NCBI GenBank assembly: GCA_900767375.1
Contig: CAAFYX010000140.1
Location: forward strand, 1-30,731
DNA: 30,731 nucleotides
Reading direction: 5' to 3'
Origin: Rikenellaceae bacterium
GTDB taxonomy: Bacteria; Bacteroidota; Bacteroidia; Bacteroidales; UBA932
Position numbers and translations under genes: made by a program. The notes below the pieces were generated by a model. That model made no database searches, had not been told where the DNA came from, and saw nothing but the letters and a program-made list of their open reading frames with translations. This document shows, piece after piece, positions 15,964 to 23,078 of the stretch. Position 1 is the stretch's first letter; each line of letters starts with the position of its first letter.

Positions 15964-17502
15964 TTATTTTGCGAATGCGACGGAGCGTGTCTCTCTGATG
16001 ACGGTGATCTTCACCTGTCCCGGATAGGTCATCTCTTCCTGAATCTTCTGGGCGATGTCGGTGGAGAGTCTTGCCGCCTGCTCGTCGCTCACTTCCTCGG
16101 CGCCGACGATGACGCGGAGTTCACGTCCGGCCTGGATAGCGTAGGACTTGGTCACTCCCTGGTAGGAGGCGGCGAGGTCTTCCATGCCCTTGAGTCTCTT
16201 TATGTATGACTCGATGACTTCGCGGCGTGCTCCCGGTCTTGCACCGGAGATGGCGTCACCTACAAGCACGAGAGGGGAGATGATGGAAGTCATCTCGGTC
16301 TCCTCGTGGTGGGCTCCGATGGCGTTGCAGATTTCTGGCTTTTCCTTGTACTGCTCGGCGAGTTTCATACCGAGGAGTGCGTGAGGGAGCTCAGGCTCCT
16401 GCTCGGAAACCTTGCCGATGTCGTGGAGGAGTCCCGCTCTCTTGGCCACCTTAGGGTTGAGGCCGAGCTCGGATGCCATGATGGCGCAGATGTTGGCCAC
16501 TTCGCGTGAGTGCTGGAGAAGGTTCTGGCCGTATGATGAACGGTATTTCATGCGTCCGATGAGCTTTACGAGCTCGATGTTCATTCCGTGGATTCCGAGG
16601 TCTATGCAAGTTCTCTTACCGGTCTCGAGGATCTCCTCCTCGAGCTGCTTGGATACCTTTGCCACCACTTCCTCAATGCGTGCAGGATGGATTCTGCCGT
16701 CTATCACGAGCTGATGGAGCGCCAGACGTGCGACCTCCCTGCGGACAGGGTCGAAGGCTGAGAGAAGGATGGCGTCCGGAGTGTCGTCGACGACGATCTC
16801 CACTCCGGTGGCGGCCTCCAGGGCCCTGATGTTGCGGCCCTCGCGTCCGATGATGCGTCCCTTTATCTCGTCATTCTCGATAGGGAAGGTGGTCACGGCG
16901 TTCTCGATGGCCGTTTCGGTGGCTGTCCTCTGGATGGTGCTGATGACGATCCTCTTGGCTTCCTTGGCGGCGTTGAGCCTGGCCTCGTCCATGGTGTCGT
17001 TGATGTATGCCTGGGCTTCGGTCCTTGCTTCAGCCTTCATGTTCTCCATCAGGACGTTCTTTGCATCAGCTGCGCTCATGCCGGCGATGGCTTCGAGCTG
17101 CTTGTTCGCCTGGGAGATGAGCCTTTCGTATTCTTCTCCCTTCTTCTCGATGTTCTCGGCTTTGGCGGAGAGGCTCTGCTTGATGGATTCGTTTTCCTTT
17201 ATCTTCCTGGAGAGGTCTTCAGTCTTCTGATTAAGAGTGTTCTCCTTCTGCTTGAGACGGTTCTCGGTCTCGCGGATCTGTGCGTTCTTTTCATTGACGA
17301 ACTCCTCGTGCTCGGACTTGAGCTGGAGGAACTTCTCCTTTGCCTGGAAGATCTTCTCCTTCTTTATGTTTTCACCTTCGATCTCGGCTTTTTCGAGTAT
17401 CTCTTCCTTCTTGCCCTTCAGGCTCGCCTTGTGGACAAGTATATAGACTGCCAGGGCGATAGCCGCTCCGACCAGTGCTGATAGAATGTAGTATACGAGC
17501 AT
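15964..17502 (-). CDS. rny: Ribonuclease Y
   Basis: RNase Y is a membrane-bound endoribonuclease that starts mRNA decay. The 512-residue protein has an N-terminal transmembrane helix (about 4-23), then a long charged coiled coil to about residue 170. A KH domain (GRIIGREGRNIRALEAATG) binds RNA, and an HD domain (LLHDIGK) carries the metal-binding phosphodiesterase site. Length and order match the family. The gene lies downstream of zapA and the 6S-like RNA on the same strand. No promoter match is seen in the 38 bases between the last terminator hairpin (17541) and the ATG, so it may depend on read-through. Confidence 0.96.
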   Translation of the reverse strand: MLVYYILSALVGAAIALAVYILVHKASLKGKKEEILEKAEIEGENIKKEKIFQAKEKFLQLKSEHEEFVNEKNAQIRETENRLKQKENTLNQKTEDLSRKIKENESIKQSLSAKAENIEKKGEEYERLISQANKQLEAIAGMSAADAKNVLMENMKAEARTEAQAYINDTMDEARLNAAKEAKRIVISTIQRTATETAIENAVTTFPIENDEIKGRIIGREGRNIRALEAATGVEIVVDDTPDAILLSAFDPVRREVARLALHQLVIDGRIHPARIEEVVAKVSKQLEEEILETGKRTCIDLGIHGMNIELVKLIGRMKYRSSYGQNLLQHSREVANICAIMASELGLNPKVAKRAGLLHDIGKVSEQEPELPHALLGMKLAEQYKEKPEICNAIGAHHEETEMTSIISPLVLVGDAISGARPGARREVIESYIKRLKGMEDLAASYQGVTKSYAIQAGRELRVIVGAEEVSDEQAARLSTDIAQKIQEEMTYPGQVKITVIRETRSVAFAK

Positions 17503-17540
17503 AATATATTTGGTTAATAATTGTCATTAAGGCCGGATAC

Positions 17541-17577
17541 AAAAAAGACCGGTAAACGTCGGGTGACGTCACTGGTC
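17541..17577 (-). terminator. Terminator-like hairpin upstream of rny
   Basis: On the minus strand GACC-a-GT-g-ACGT pairs with ACGT-tt-AC-c-GGTC (17577-17547), followed by T6 (17546-17541). The stem has small bulges. It follows the U-rich end of the 6S-like RNA and stands 38 bases before the rny start, so it may act as a second terminator or as an attenuator of rny. Confidence 0.65.
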
Positions 17578-17590
17578 ATTGGAAAGGATA

Positions 17591-17770
17591 TAAAAAAAGC
17601 CGTTAGTCATGTGTCAGAAAAGATTCTGATTCACGATTTGAGCTCCGGACCGGTTCCGGCTTCCACCGTCCCTTGAGGGATCCCTTGCGGTAACCTTGGC
17701 CTGCCATCCCCGGTACGAGTTACCCGGTTCCGAAGAGCCTGTTGTTTTCAGCACGCTGGGCTAACGGCTA
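17591..17770 (-). ncRNA. ssrS: Probable 6S RNA
   Basis: The 180-base segment between zapA and rny folds as expected for 6S RNA, the regulator that binds housekeeping RNA polymerase. The ends pair perfectly (AGCCGTTAG at 17769-17761 with CTAACGGCT at 17606-17598) and are followed by a T tract. Inside, GCTC-tt-CGGA-a-CCGG pairs with CCGG-TCCG-GAGC. Between these helices is an open region of about 20 bases on one side and 35 on the other. The longer side holds the small hairpin TCAGAA-TCTT-TTCTGA, as in the central bubble of known 6S RNAs. Position next to zapA is the same as for ssrS in many bacteria. The closing stem takes in two bases of the zapA stop codon. A covariance search was not possible here. 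Confidence 0.75.
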
Positions 17771-18070
17771 CTTTTTGTCAATATCGTTCAGATAGGCGTT
17801 CGTCTGGCTGAGCATGTTCTTCGCTTCTTCAACCGCTGCGGAATATCTCTTCTGGTAGGAGAGTCTGCTTACGGTTTCGTTAAGCGCCACGAAGGAAAGC
17901 TTGTCGACAAGGGTCTTGTCCGGGAATTTCGCATCATAGGCCTTAAGCTTCTGGGAGATGGTATCGGCCGCGATACGCATGAGCTGCTCCATTTCCGGAG
18001 AGCTGGCTTTCAGCGGGTATTCCTTCCCGGCTATTATCAATGTGATGCTCTGTTCCATTTTACTTTTCAA
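17768..18070 (-). CDS. zapA: Cell division protein ZapA
   Basis: ZapA bundles FtsZ filaments at the division ring. The 100-residue protein has the family pattern: an N-terminal strand TLIIAGKEYPLKASSPEMEQL, helix LMRIAADTISQKLKAYDAKF, and a C-terminal coiled-coil helix to the end (YSAAVEEAKNMLSQTNAYL). Its start overlaps the 3' end of the coiled-coil protein gene by 11 bases, pointing to translational coupling and a shared role. Its stop codon overlaps the closing stem of the 6S-like RNA, so the RNA may be cut from the zapA transcript. Confidence 0.9.
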   Translation of the reverse strand: MKSKMEQSITLIIAGKEYPLKASSPEMEQLMRIAADTISQKLKAYDAKFPDKTLVDKLSFVALNETVSRLSYQKRYSAAVEEAKNMLSQTNAYLNDIDKK

Positions 18071-18332
18071 GCATGGAGATGCATTTGTTTATCTCCTTGA
18101 TGAGTTTATCGAGCTTTTCCTTCGCCCCGTCGGAGCTTCCGCTCGGGGTGAGAAATGCTTCAGCGAGTTTGAGGTTGTCTATCTGTTTCTCCAACTCAGT
18201 GATACGTTCCCTATAGGACTGATTGGAGGACTCGCTCGCCTGGAGTCTGGAGGTCAGGGAGTTGTTCTTCTCTTTCTCTCCTTCGTACAAAGCGATGAGC
18301 CGTTCGAAATTCTTCTGTATATCTTCTAGCAT
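18060..18332 (-). CDS. Small coiled-coil protein upstream of zapA
   Basis: This 90-residue protein has no signal peptide or membrane segment. Residues about 10-60 are heptad-rich (FERLIALYEGEKEKNNSLTSRL, then SYRERITELEKQIDNLKLAEAF), followed by a short hinge TPSGSSDGAKEK and a second helix ending CISMLEK. The gene overlaps zapA by 11 bases. Small coiled-coil proteins preceding zapA are common in Bacteroidetes, and a ZapB-like partner role in the division ring is a reasonable inference, not shown by sequence. A -7 element TAAATTTG is at 18365-18358. Confidence 0.75.
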   Translation of the reverse strand: MLEDIQKNFERLIALYEGEKEKNNSLTSRLQASESSNQSYRERITELEKQIDNLKLAEAFLTPSGSSDGAKEKLDKLIKEINKCISMLEK

Positions 18333-18357
18333 CTCTATCCAATTAGCCTATACTATG

Positions 18358-18365
18358 CAAATTTA
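18358..18365 (-). promoter_or_regulatory. -7 promoter element of the coiled coil-zapA-6S unit
   Basis: Minus-strand TAAATTTG at 18365-18358 matches TAnnTTTG, 25 bases before the start codon. The -33 position has no clear TTG. Confidence 0.5.
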
Positions 18366-18425
18366 GTAAATTTGTTTGAAAAATAAAAATTCCAATGAAA
18401 TATCGTCATAATCGCAAAAATATTA

Positions 18426-18433
18426 TATTTTTG
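18426..18433 (+). promoter_or_regulatory. -7 promoter element of the DUF3276 gene
   Basis: TATTTTTG at 18426-18433 matches the consensus and lies 26 bases before the ATG at 18460. The leader is AT-rich without a Shine-Dalgarno site, as is usual in the phylum. Confidence 0.5.
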
Positions 18434-18459
18434 TAAAAGAAAGTAACACAAATTTAATT

Positions 18460-18801
18460 ATGTACAGAGAGGATTTTGACAGGGCGAATGCCCAGGAGCG
18501 TGGAGCCGAGGACGTGTTTTCCAAACCTATAAGAGCCGGAAAGCGTACGTATTTCTTTGACGTCAAGGCTACAAAGGGAAACAACGACTATTATCTGACC
18601 ATAACAGAAAGCAAGCGCAGGCAGGAGCGTGACGGCTCCTTCACCTTTGACAAGCACAAGATATTCCTTTACAAGGAGGATTTCGAGAAGTTCCAGGAAG
18701 GCCTTTCCGAGGTCATCGGGTATATTAAGACAAACTGCCTCCATGGCGAGCCCGTCGAGCAGCAGTACGAGGCCGGCGATGTGAATTTCGAGGAATTGTA
18801 A
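18460..18801 (+). CDS. PUR family DNA/RNA-binding protein (DUF3276)
   Basis: This 113-residue protein belongs to the bacterial PUR-alpha-like family DUF3276, which is typical of Bacteroidetes. The conserved core includes VFSKPIRAGKRTYFFDVKAT, then YYLTITESKRR and HKIFLYKEDFEKF, i.e. the beta-beta-beta-beta-alpha PUR repeat used to bind single-stranded nucleic acid. The start at 18460 gives the usual short charged N-terminus. It has its own -7 element and is closed by a strong terminator at 18817. The cellular target is unknown; in Bacteroidetes such proteins are abundant and suspected RNA or DNA chaperones. Confidence 0.88.
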   Translation: MYREDFDRANAQERGAEDVFSKPIRAGKRTYFFDVKATKGNNDYYLTITESKRRQERDGSFTFDKHKIFLYKEDFEKFQEGLSEVIGYIKTNCLHGEPVEQQYEAGDVNFEEL

Positions 18802-18816
18802 TCCACTGACTCTTCT

Positions 18817-18848
18817 GGCCGGCAATCATCATCGCCGGCCATTTTTTT
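18817..18848 (+). terminator. Rho-independent terminator after DUF3276
   Basis: A perfect 7-bp GC stem, GGCCGGC (18817-18823) with GCCGGCC (18834-18840), has a 10-base loop and is followed by ATTTTTTT. It ends only 21 bases before the start of the purine nucleoside phosphorylase gene. Confidence 0.9.
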
Positions 18849-18869
18849 ATTATTCAAAACACTGAAACT

Positions 18870-19700
18870 ATGGATACCAAGATCAAGGAAATAACCGTCG
18901 CCGCCGAATTCATCAGAAGCAAGCTCTCCGGGAGAGTCCCTCTCGCGGGCATAGTGCTAGGCAGCGGTCTGGGCAAGCTCGGGGACAGCATCCAGGACCC
19001 TGTAGTGGTCAAGTATGAGGACATCCCCGGTTTCGCCACCTCCACAGCGGTGGGACACAAGGGGAATTTCATCGCCGGCACCCTCGGCGGAAAGTTCATC
19101 GTTGCCATGCAGGGCCGGTTCCACTACTATGAGGGCTATGCAATGCACGTGGTGACGTTCCCGATCCGCGTGATGGCCATGCTCGGAGTCAAGTACCTCT
19201 TTGTCTCCAACGCCGCCGGCGGCGGCAATCCTGACTACGAGGTAGGTGACCTGATGATCATCAAGGACCATATCAATATGATGCCGAATCCGCTCATCGG
19301 CCCGAACCTCGACGAGTTCGGTCCGCGTTTCCCTGACATGACCTGCACCTACGACCTCGACCTGATCTCCAGGGCGGAGGCCATCGGGAGCAGGCTCGGG
19401 TACACCCTCCGCAAGGGTGTGTACTTCGCCAGCTCCGGCCCTACCTATGAGACTCCCGCCGAGATGCGCTTCTACCGTATGATCGGCGCTGACGCGGTGG
19501 GCATGTCCACGGTCCCTGAGGTCATAGTGGCCAGACAATGCGGCTTGCGCGTCTTCGGAATGTCCGTAATCACGAACAAATCCAATTTTGACAATATCCC
19601 GCAGAACTTCAATGACGGCGATGACGTAGTCCGCGCCGCCGATGCTGCGGCTGACAGAATGAATGCCATCTTCACCGAGCTTATTTCAGAAATAAATTAG
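18870..19700 (+). CDS. punA: Purine nucleoside phosphorylase (trimeric type)
   Basis: The enzyme splits inosine or guanosine with phosphate to free base and ribose 1-phosphate in purine salvage. The 276-residue protein carries the class I motifs: GSGLG (31-35), VGHKG with His63, QGRFHYYEG with Arg83, NAAGG (114-118), SGPTYETPAE (189-198) with the base-binding Glu194, GMSTVPE and VITN with Asn236. The latter matches the asparagine that favours 6-oxopurines in mammalian PNP. It follows the DUF3276 terminator closely. No TAnnTTTG element is visible in the gap, so it may rely on read-through or an atypical promoter. NusB follows after its own -7 element. Confidence 0.94.
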   Translation: MDTKIKEITVAAEFIRSKLSGRVPLAGIVLGSGLGKLGDSIQDPVVVKYEDIPGFATSTAVGHKGNFIAGTLGGKFIVAMQGRFHYYEGYAMHVVTFPIRVMAMLGVKYLFVSNAAGGGNPDYEVGDLMIIKDHINMMPNPLIGPNLDEFGPRFPDMTCTYDLDLISRAEAIGSRLGYTLRKGVYFASSGPTYETPAEMRFYRMIGADAVGMSTVPEVIVARQCGLRVFGMSVITNKSNFDNIPQNFNDGDDVVRAADAAADRMNAIFTELISEIN

Positions 19701-19708
19701 TATCTTTG
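19701..19708 (+). promoter_or_regulatory. -7 promoter element of the nusB-yajC-ybbR-coaE unit
   Basis: TATCTTTG starts at the base right after the PNP stop codon, within the longer context AATTAGTATCTTTGCA. That 16-base context recurs at 22594-22609. It lies 20 bases before the nusB ATG. No TTG box is visible at the usual spacing. Confidence 0.55.
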
Positions 19709-19727
19709 CAGCCAATTTGTTTGAAAT

Positions 19728-20687
19728 ATGCTGAACAGAAGAATACTCAGAATAAAGGCCTTCAAGGTCCTCTACAGTTATGCCGAGAACCAGGACATGA
19801 CCCTCAAGGAGGCTCAGGCGCAGCTGGAGCTGTCCTGCAAGGCCACCCGTGACCTTTATCTTTTCATGCTTTCCATCATCTCCCCGCTTACGGCGGAGGC
19901 GCGTGCGCGCGCCGAGGCGGCAAAGTCCAAGTTCAAGCCGACCGAGGAGGAGAGGAACCCTAACATGAAGTTCATCAACAACAGGATCGCCCCGATCCTC
20001 GACAACGATCCCGACTTCCAGAAGGTCATCGCCAAGGAAAAACTCTCCTGGGAGCAGTATGACGTGCTCCTCAGAAAGCTCTATGACAGCATCCGCGAAA
20101 AGGAATGGTACTCTCAGTACATGGCCTCCCCTCAGGCTTCGCTCGAGGAGGACGTGGAGCTCTTCATCCATATCTTCGAGGAGGAGTTCGTGGACAACTC
20201 CGACCTGGCCGACATCCTGGAGGATCTCTCCATCTACTGGAACGATGACCTCGCCTATGCCCTTACATACTGCTGCAGGACCCTCGAGGGATTCGTGAAG
20301 GGTGAGCGCTGGTCGCTTCCGCCTCTCTATCAGAGCGAGATGGCCGGCAAGCAGGGCCAGGACAGCGACAGGGCCTTCGTGACCAACCTCCTGCGCGGCG
20401 CATTCTGCAACTTCGGGAAGTATATGGACATGATCGCGGAGTCCGTCCCGAAATGGGACAAGGAACGCCTGTTCACGATTGACATAGTCCTCATCATATG
20501 CGGCCTTGCCGAGGCCCAGGCATTCCCGGAGATCCCGGTGAAGGTCACCATAAACGAGTACGTGGACATTTCCAAGTACTACAGCACCCCTAAGAGCCGC
20601 TCGTTCGTCAACGGACTTCTCGACACCATAATCCAGAAGATGATGGAGAAGGGAGAGGTGGTGAAGGCCGGAAGAGGTCTCCTGTAG
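19728..20687 (+). CDS. nusB: Transcription antitermination factor NusB (long Bacteroidetes form)
   Basis: NusB with NusE/S10 binds boxA RNA and supports antitermination on rRNA operons. The protein has 319 residues against about 140 for E. coli NusB. The start MLNRRILRIKAFKVLYSYAEN is a NusB-like first helix, the middle 150 residues are a helical insertion found in Bacteroidetes members, and the C-terminal part (VTINEYVDISKYYSTPKSRSF then VNGLLDTIIQ) is the classic NusB end. It heads a tight cluster with yajC, ybbR and coaE. Confidence 0.9.
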   Translation: MLNRRILRIKAFKVLYSYAENQDMTLKEAQAQLELSCKATRDLYLFMLSIISPLTAEARARAEAAKSKFKPTEEERNPNMKFINNRIAPILDNDPDFQKVIAKEKLSWEQYDVLLRKLYDSIREKEWYSQYMASPQASLEEDVELFIHIFEEEFVDNSDLADILEDLSIYWNDDLAYALTYCCRTLEGFVKGERWSLPPLYQSEMAGKQGQDSDRAFVTNLLRGAFCNFGKYMDMIAESVPKWDKERLFTIDIVLIICGLAEAQAFPEIPVKVTINEYVDISKYYSTPKSRSFVNGLLDTIIQKMMEKGEVVKAGRGLL

Positions 20688-20721
20688 AGTTTTAGCTAAT
20701 TATTTAAAAAAACTAATAATT

Positions 20722-21039
20722 ATGAATTTCCTCTTTATACCTATGCAGGCCGCTCAGGCTGCAGCACCGGCAGGTGGAAGCACAGCCGGCTTCTGGATCA
20801 TGATAATCCTTATCTTCGTCGTGATGTGGGCCTTTATGATCCGTCCTCAGAGAAAGCAGCAGAAGGAGCTCGAGAAGTTCCGTTCGGAGCTTAAGAAGGG
20901 AGACAAGATCGTCACCGCCGGCGGCATCTACGGAACAGTTGACGAGGTTACAGAAAAGACTGTCCTCATCAAGGTGGATTCCGATGTCAAGATCCGCGTT
21001 GACAAGAACTCCATCGCCAGGGATTACAGCGCTCAGTAG
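20722..21039 (+). CDS. yajC: Preprotein translocase subunit YajC
   Basis: YajC is a small accessory membrane subunit that joins SecDF-YidC at the translocon. The 105-residue protein has one transmembrane helix near residues 23-40 (GFWIMIILIFVVMWAFM). This is followed at once by the signature IRPQRKQQKE and the cytoplasmic SH3-like part (LKKGDKIVTAGGIYGTVDEV). A short alanine-rich stretch precedes the helix. The gene stands 34 bases after nusB and 9 before ybbR, within one unit. Confidence 0.94.
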   Translation: MNFLFIPMQAAQAAAPAGGSTAGFWIMIILIFVVMWAFMIRPQRKQQKELEKFRSELKKGDKIVTAGGIYGTVDEVTEKTVLIKVDSDVKIRVDKNSIARDYSAQ

Positions 21040-21048
21040 TCATCAGGC

Positions 21049-22032
21049 ATGTCCGGTAACGGAAACAATTCTCCCACGGAGAAGAAACGCACCAACGGGA
21101 GGGACGTTGCAGTTTTTCTGCTGTCTCTCCTGTTGGCGTTAGGTATTTGGTTCGCCCACAATCTCGCATTGTCCTATTCGGGGCTCATCAGCGTGCCTGT
21201 GGTGGCTGAGAGCAACATAGAAGGCCACTCGGCTGAGTCTTCCAACTCCTGCATGATCGTGGCCAGATGCCGCACTACCGGATATTCTTTCATAAGCAAG
21301 AGACGCTTGTCGGACTCGCGTCCCGTGAAGGTGTATTTCGCTCCGGGCGACCTTCATGAGGTGGAAGATGATATGTTCACCCTCTCCGCAAACGATCTGA
21401 CGGGATACGTCGGAGACATCTTCGGCGACGATGTCCGTTTGGAATCCTTCGTCTCCACGGATGTCCAGTTCAGGTTCCCGAAGGAGAACCACAAGGTGGT
21501 CCCTGTGCAGGTCATAAGCACGGTCAGCTTCAAGCCGCAGTACATGGCTTCGGAGCCCCTTGCCGTAGAGCCTGACTCCGTCACCGTCTACGGTGAGCCT
21601 TCCACCATCCAGAACATCGACAGGGTCCTTACAGAGACTATTTCCCTTCAGAACCTTTCATCAAGCCCTCATGGCATGGCCAAGCTCGAGAGTCCTCTGA
21701 TGGGCGTGCGCCTTTCCGCTTCGGAGGTGAGCTATTCCATGGCCGTGTCCCGTTTCGTGGAAGTGAAGGCCCGGGTGAAGGTGAGCGTGCGCAACGTTCC
21801 GCCGGACAAGGTGCTGTCCGTATATCCTTCCATGGCCGAAGTGGGATTCAAGTGCGCGTTCCCGTTGCTGTCCGATCCTTCGGAAGAAGCCGAGCTCTTC
21901 ATCGATTACAATGACTTCGTCCGTTCCATCAATGGCAGGTGCATACCCCAGGTCTCCGGACTCAGGTCCGATGTCCTGGATTATTCCATTGAGCCTCAGG
22001 TATTTGAATGCATAGAGAATATCAAGCAGTGA
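21049..22032 (+). CDS. YbbR-like domain protein
   Basis: This 327-residue protein has an N-terminal cytoplasmic tail, one transmembrane anchor at about residues 19-42 (DVAVFLLSLLLALGIWFAHN) and a periplasmic region with YbbR-type beta domains. PVQVISTVSFKPQYMASEPL and EPDSVTVYGEPSTIQNIDRV are the typical YbbR stretches. In Firmicutes the YbbR protein CdaR controls the c-di-AMP cyclase CdaA. In Bacteroidetes it usually sits between yajC and coaE as here, and no cyclase gene is in the window, so its role is open. Its stop overlaps the coaE start (GTGA at 22029-22032), indicating coupling. Confidence 0.85.
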   Translation: MSGNGNNSPTEKKRTNGRDVAVFLLSLLLALGIWFAHNLALSYSGLISVPVVAESNIEGHSAESSNSCMIVARCRTTGYSFISKRRLSDSRPVKVYFAPGDLHEVEDDMFTLSANDLTGYVGDIFGDDVRLESFVSTDVQFRFPKENHKVVPVQVISTVSFKPQYMASEPLAVEPDSVTVYGEPSTIQNIDRVLTETISLQNLSSSPHGMAKLESPLMGVRLSASEVSYSMAVSRFVEVKARVKVSVRNVPPDKVLSVYPSMAEVGFKCAFPLLSDPSEEAELFIDYNDFVRSINGRCIPQVSGLRSDVLDYSIEPQVFECIENIKQ

Positions 22033-23078
22033 AGACGGTTCTGGTCACAGGAGGCATAGGGAGCGGAAAGTCCGAGGTCTGCCGCAGGCTGGCATCCCTC
22101 GGTGTCCCGGTCTATGACTCCGACTCCCGCGCAAAATCCCTATATGACGTGGTCCCCGGACTTTCCGCCAGGATAGACTCCGCTCTGGGTGGAGGGCTTC
22201 TGGACGCGGACGGCCGCCTGGACCGCAAGGCTCTGGCGGCGGCCGTTTTTTCGGACAGCGGGAAACTGGCTGCGCTCGAGGCCATCGCCCATCCGGCCGT
22301 CCTGGAGGATTTCCTGTCCTGGCGTGATTCGCAGGACTCCGGAATGGTGGTGCTGGAATCAGCCATTGCCCATAGAGTGCCGGCATTCGAGGGCGTGTTC
22401 GACCTGGTGGTCCTTGTGGACGCCCCTCAGGACGTAAGGCTTGAGCGCGCCGTTATGAGGGATTCGTCATCCAGGGAGGCCGTAGCCGCCCGCATGGCGA
22501 AGCAGTCCTTTGCCGGGCTCGATCCGGACATGGTCATAGTCAATGACTCCTCGCTTGACGTTCTGTGGAACAGAACGGACAAGGCATTGGAAAAATTAGT
22601 ATCTTTGCATAATAACGATAAATTGAACAATAAAATGAAAACAGATCTTTCAAGAATCCTTTCAGTATCCGGCCAGCATGGCCTGTACCAATATACCGCC
22701 CAGGCCAGGAACGGTGTCATCGCCGAGTCCCTCGCCGACGGAAAGAGAGTCCTCTTCGATGTCCGCAGCCGCATCACCACCCTTGCCGACATCGCCATCT
22801 ACACTTCTGAGGGCGAAATGAAGCTCCGCGACGTGTTCGAGGCGCTGCATCAGACCCTCGGCGAGGCTGACGCCCCTTCACCGAAGGCGGCAGCCGACGA
22901 GATCAAGGCCCTCTTCCTCAAGGCTGTCCCGGATTATGATTCCGACCGCTTCTACATCTCCCATATGAAGAAGGTGGTAGAGTGGTACAACGACTTGAAG
23001 AACCACGCGTCCCTCGACTTCCTCACCGAGGAGGATGCTGCAGCGGAAGAGAATACTGAAGCTCCGTCAAATGAGTAG
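22029..23078 (+). CDS. coaE: Dephospho-CoA kinase fused in frame to a DUF5606 domain
   Basis: CoaE phosphorylates dephospho-CoA in the last step of coenzyme A synthesis. The GTG at 22029 overlaps the ybbR stop and gives the usual start KTVLVTGGIGSGKS with P-loop GGIGSGKS (8-15). YDSDSRAKSLY, ESAIAHRVPAFEG and the DAP..VRLERAV lid region follow. CoaE is normally about 200 residues, but here no stop codon occurs after its end (around 22600). The frame runs on through LVSLHNNDKLNNK into MKTDLSRILSVSGQ, the start of DUF5606, to 23078, giving 349 residues. Either this is a true fusion or one base is missing or extra in the A5 run at 22591-22595, since a shift in either direction gives an immediate stop. 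An alternative start is the ATG at 22008. Confidence 0.85.
   Translation: MKTVLVTGGIGSGKSEVCRRLASLGVPVYDSDSRAKSLYDVVPGLSARIDSALGGGLLDADGRLDRKALAAAVFSDSGKLAALEAIAHPAVLEDFLSWRDSQDSGMVVLESAIAHRVPAFEGVFDLVVLVDAPQDVRLERAVMRDSSSREAVAARMAKQSFAGLDPDMVIVNDSSLDVLWNRTDKALEKLVSLHNNDKLNNKMKTDLSRILSVSGQHGLYQYTAQARNGVIAESLADGKRVLFDVRSRITTLADIAIYTSEGEMKLRDVFEALHQTLGEADAPSPKAAADEIKALFLKAVPDYDSDRFYISHMKKVVEWYNDLKNHASLDFLTEEDAAAEENTEAPSNE
22600..22607 (+). promoter_or_regulatory. Internal -7 promoter element before the DUF5606 part
   Basis: TATCTTTG at 22600-22607, in the same 16-base context as the nusB element, lies inside the coaE-DUF5606 reading frame and 27 bases before the ATG at 22635. It suggests that DUF5606 is also made alone. 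Confidence 0.55.
22635..23078 (+). CDS. DUF5606 protein (possible independent product)
   Basis: This is the same reading frame as the coaE fusion, starting at the ATG at 22635 and giving 147 residues. The N-terminal domain (LSRILSVSGQHGLYQYTAQA, then VIAESLADGKRV and ADIAIYTSEGEMKLRDVFE) is DUF5606, a small Bacteroidetes family of unknown function usually encoded as a separate gene after coaE. The C-terminus is an acidic tail (FLTEEDAAAEENTEAP). Its own -7 element and start codon make separate expression likely, whatever the status of the fusion. The rimO start overlaps its last 8 bases. Confidence 0.8.
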   Translation: MKTDLSRILSVSGQHGLYQYTAQARNGVIAESLADGKRVLFDVRSRITTLADIAIYTSEGEMKLRDVFEALHQTLGEADAPSPKAAADEIKALFLKAVPDYDSDRFYISHMKKVVEWYNDLKNHASLDFLTEEDAAAEENTEAPSNE

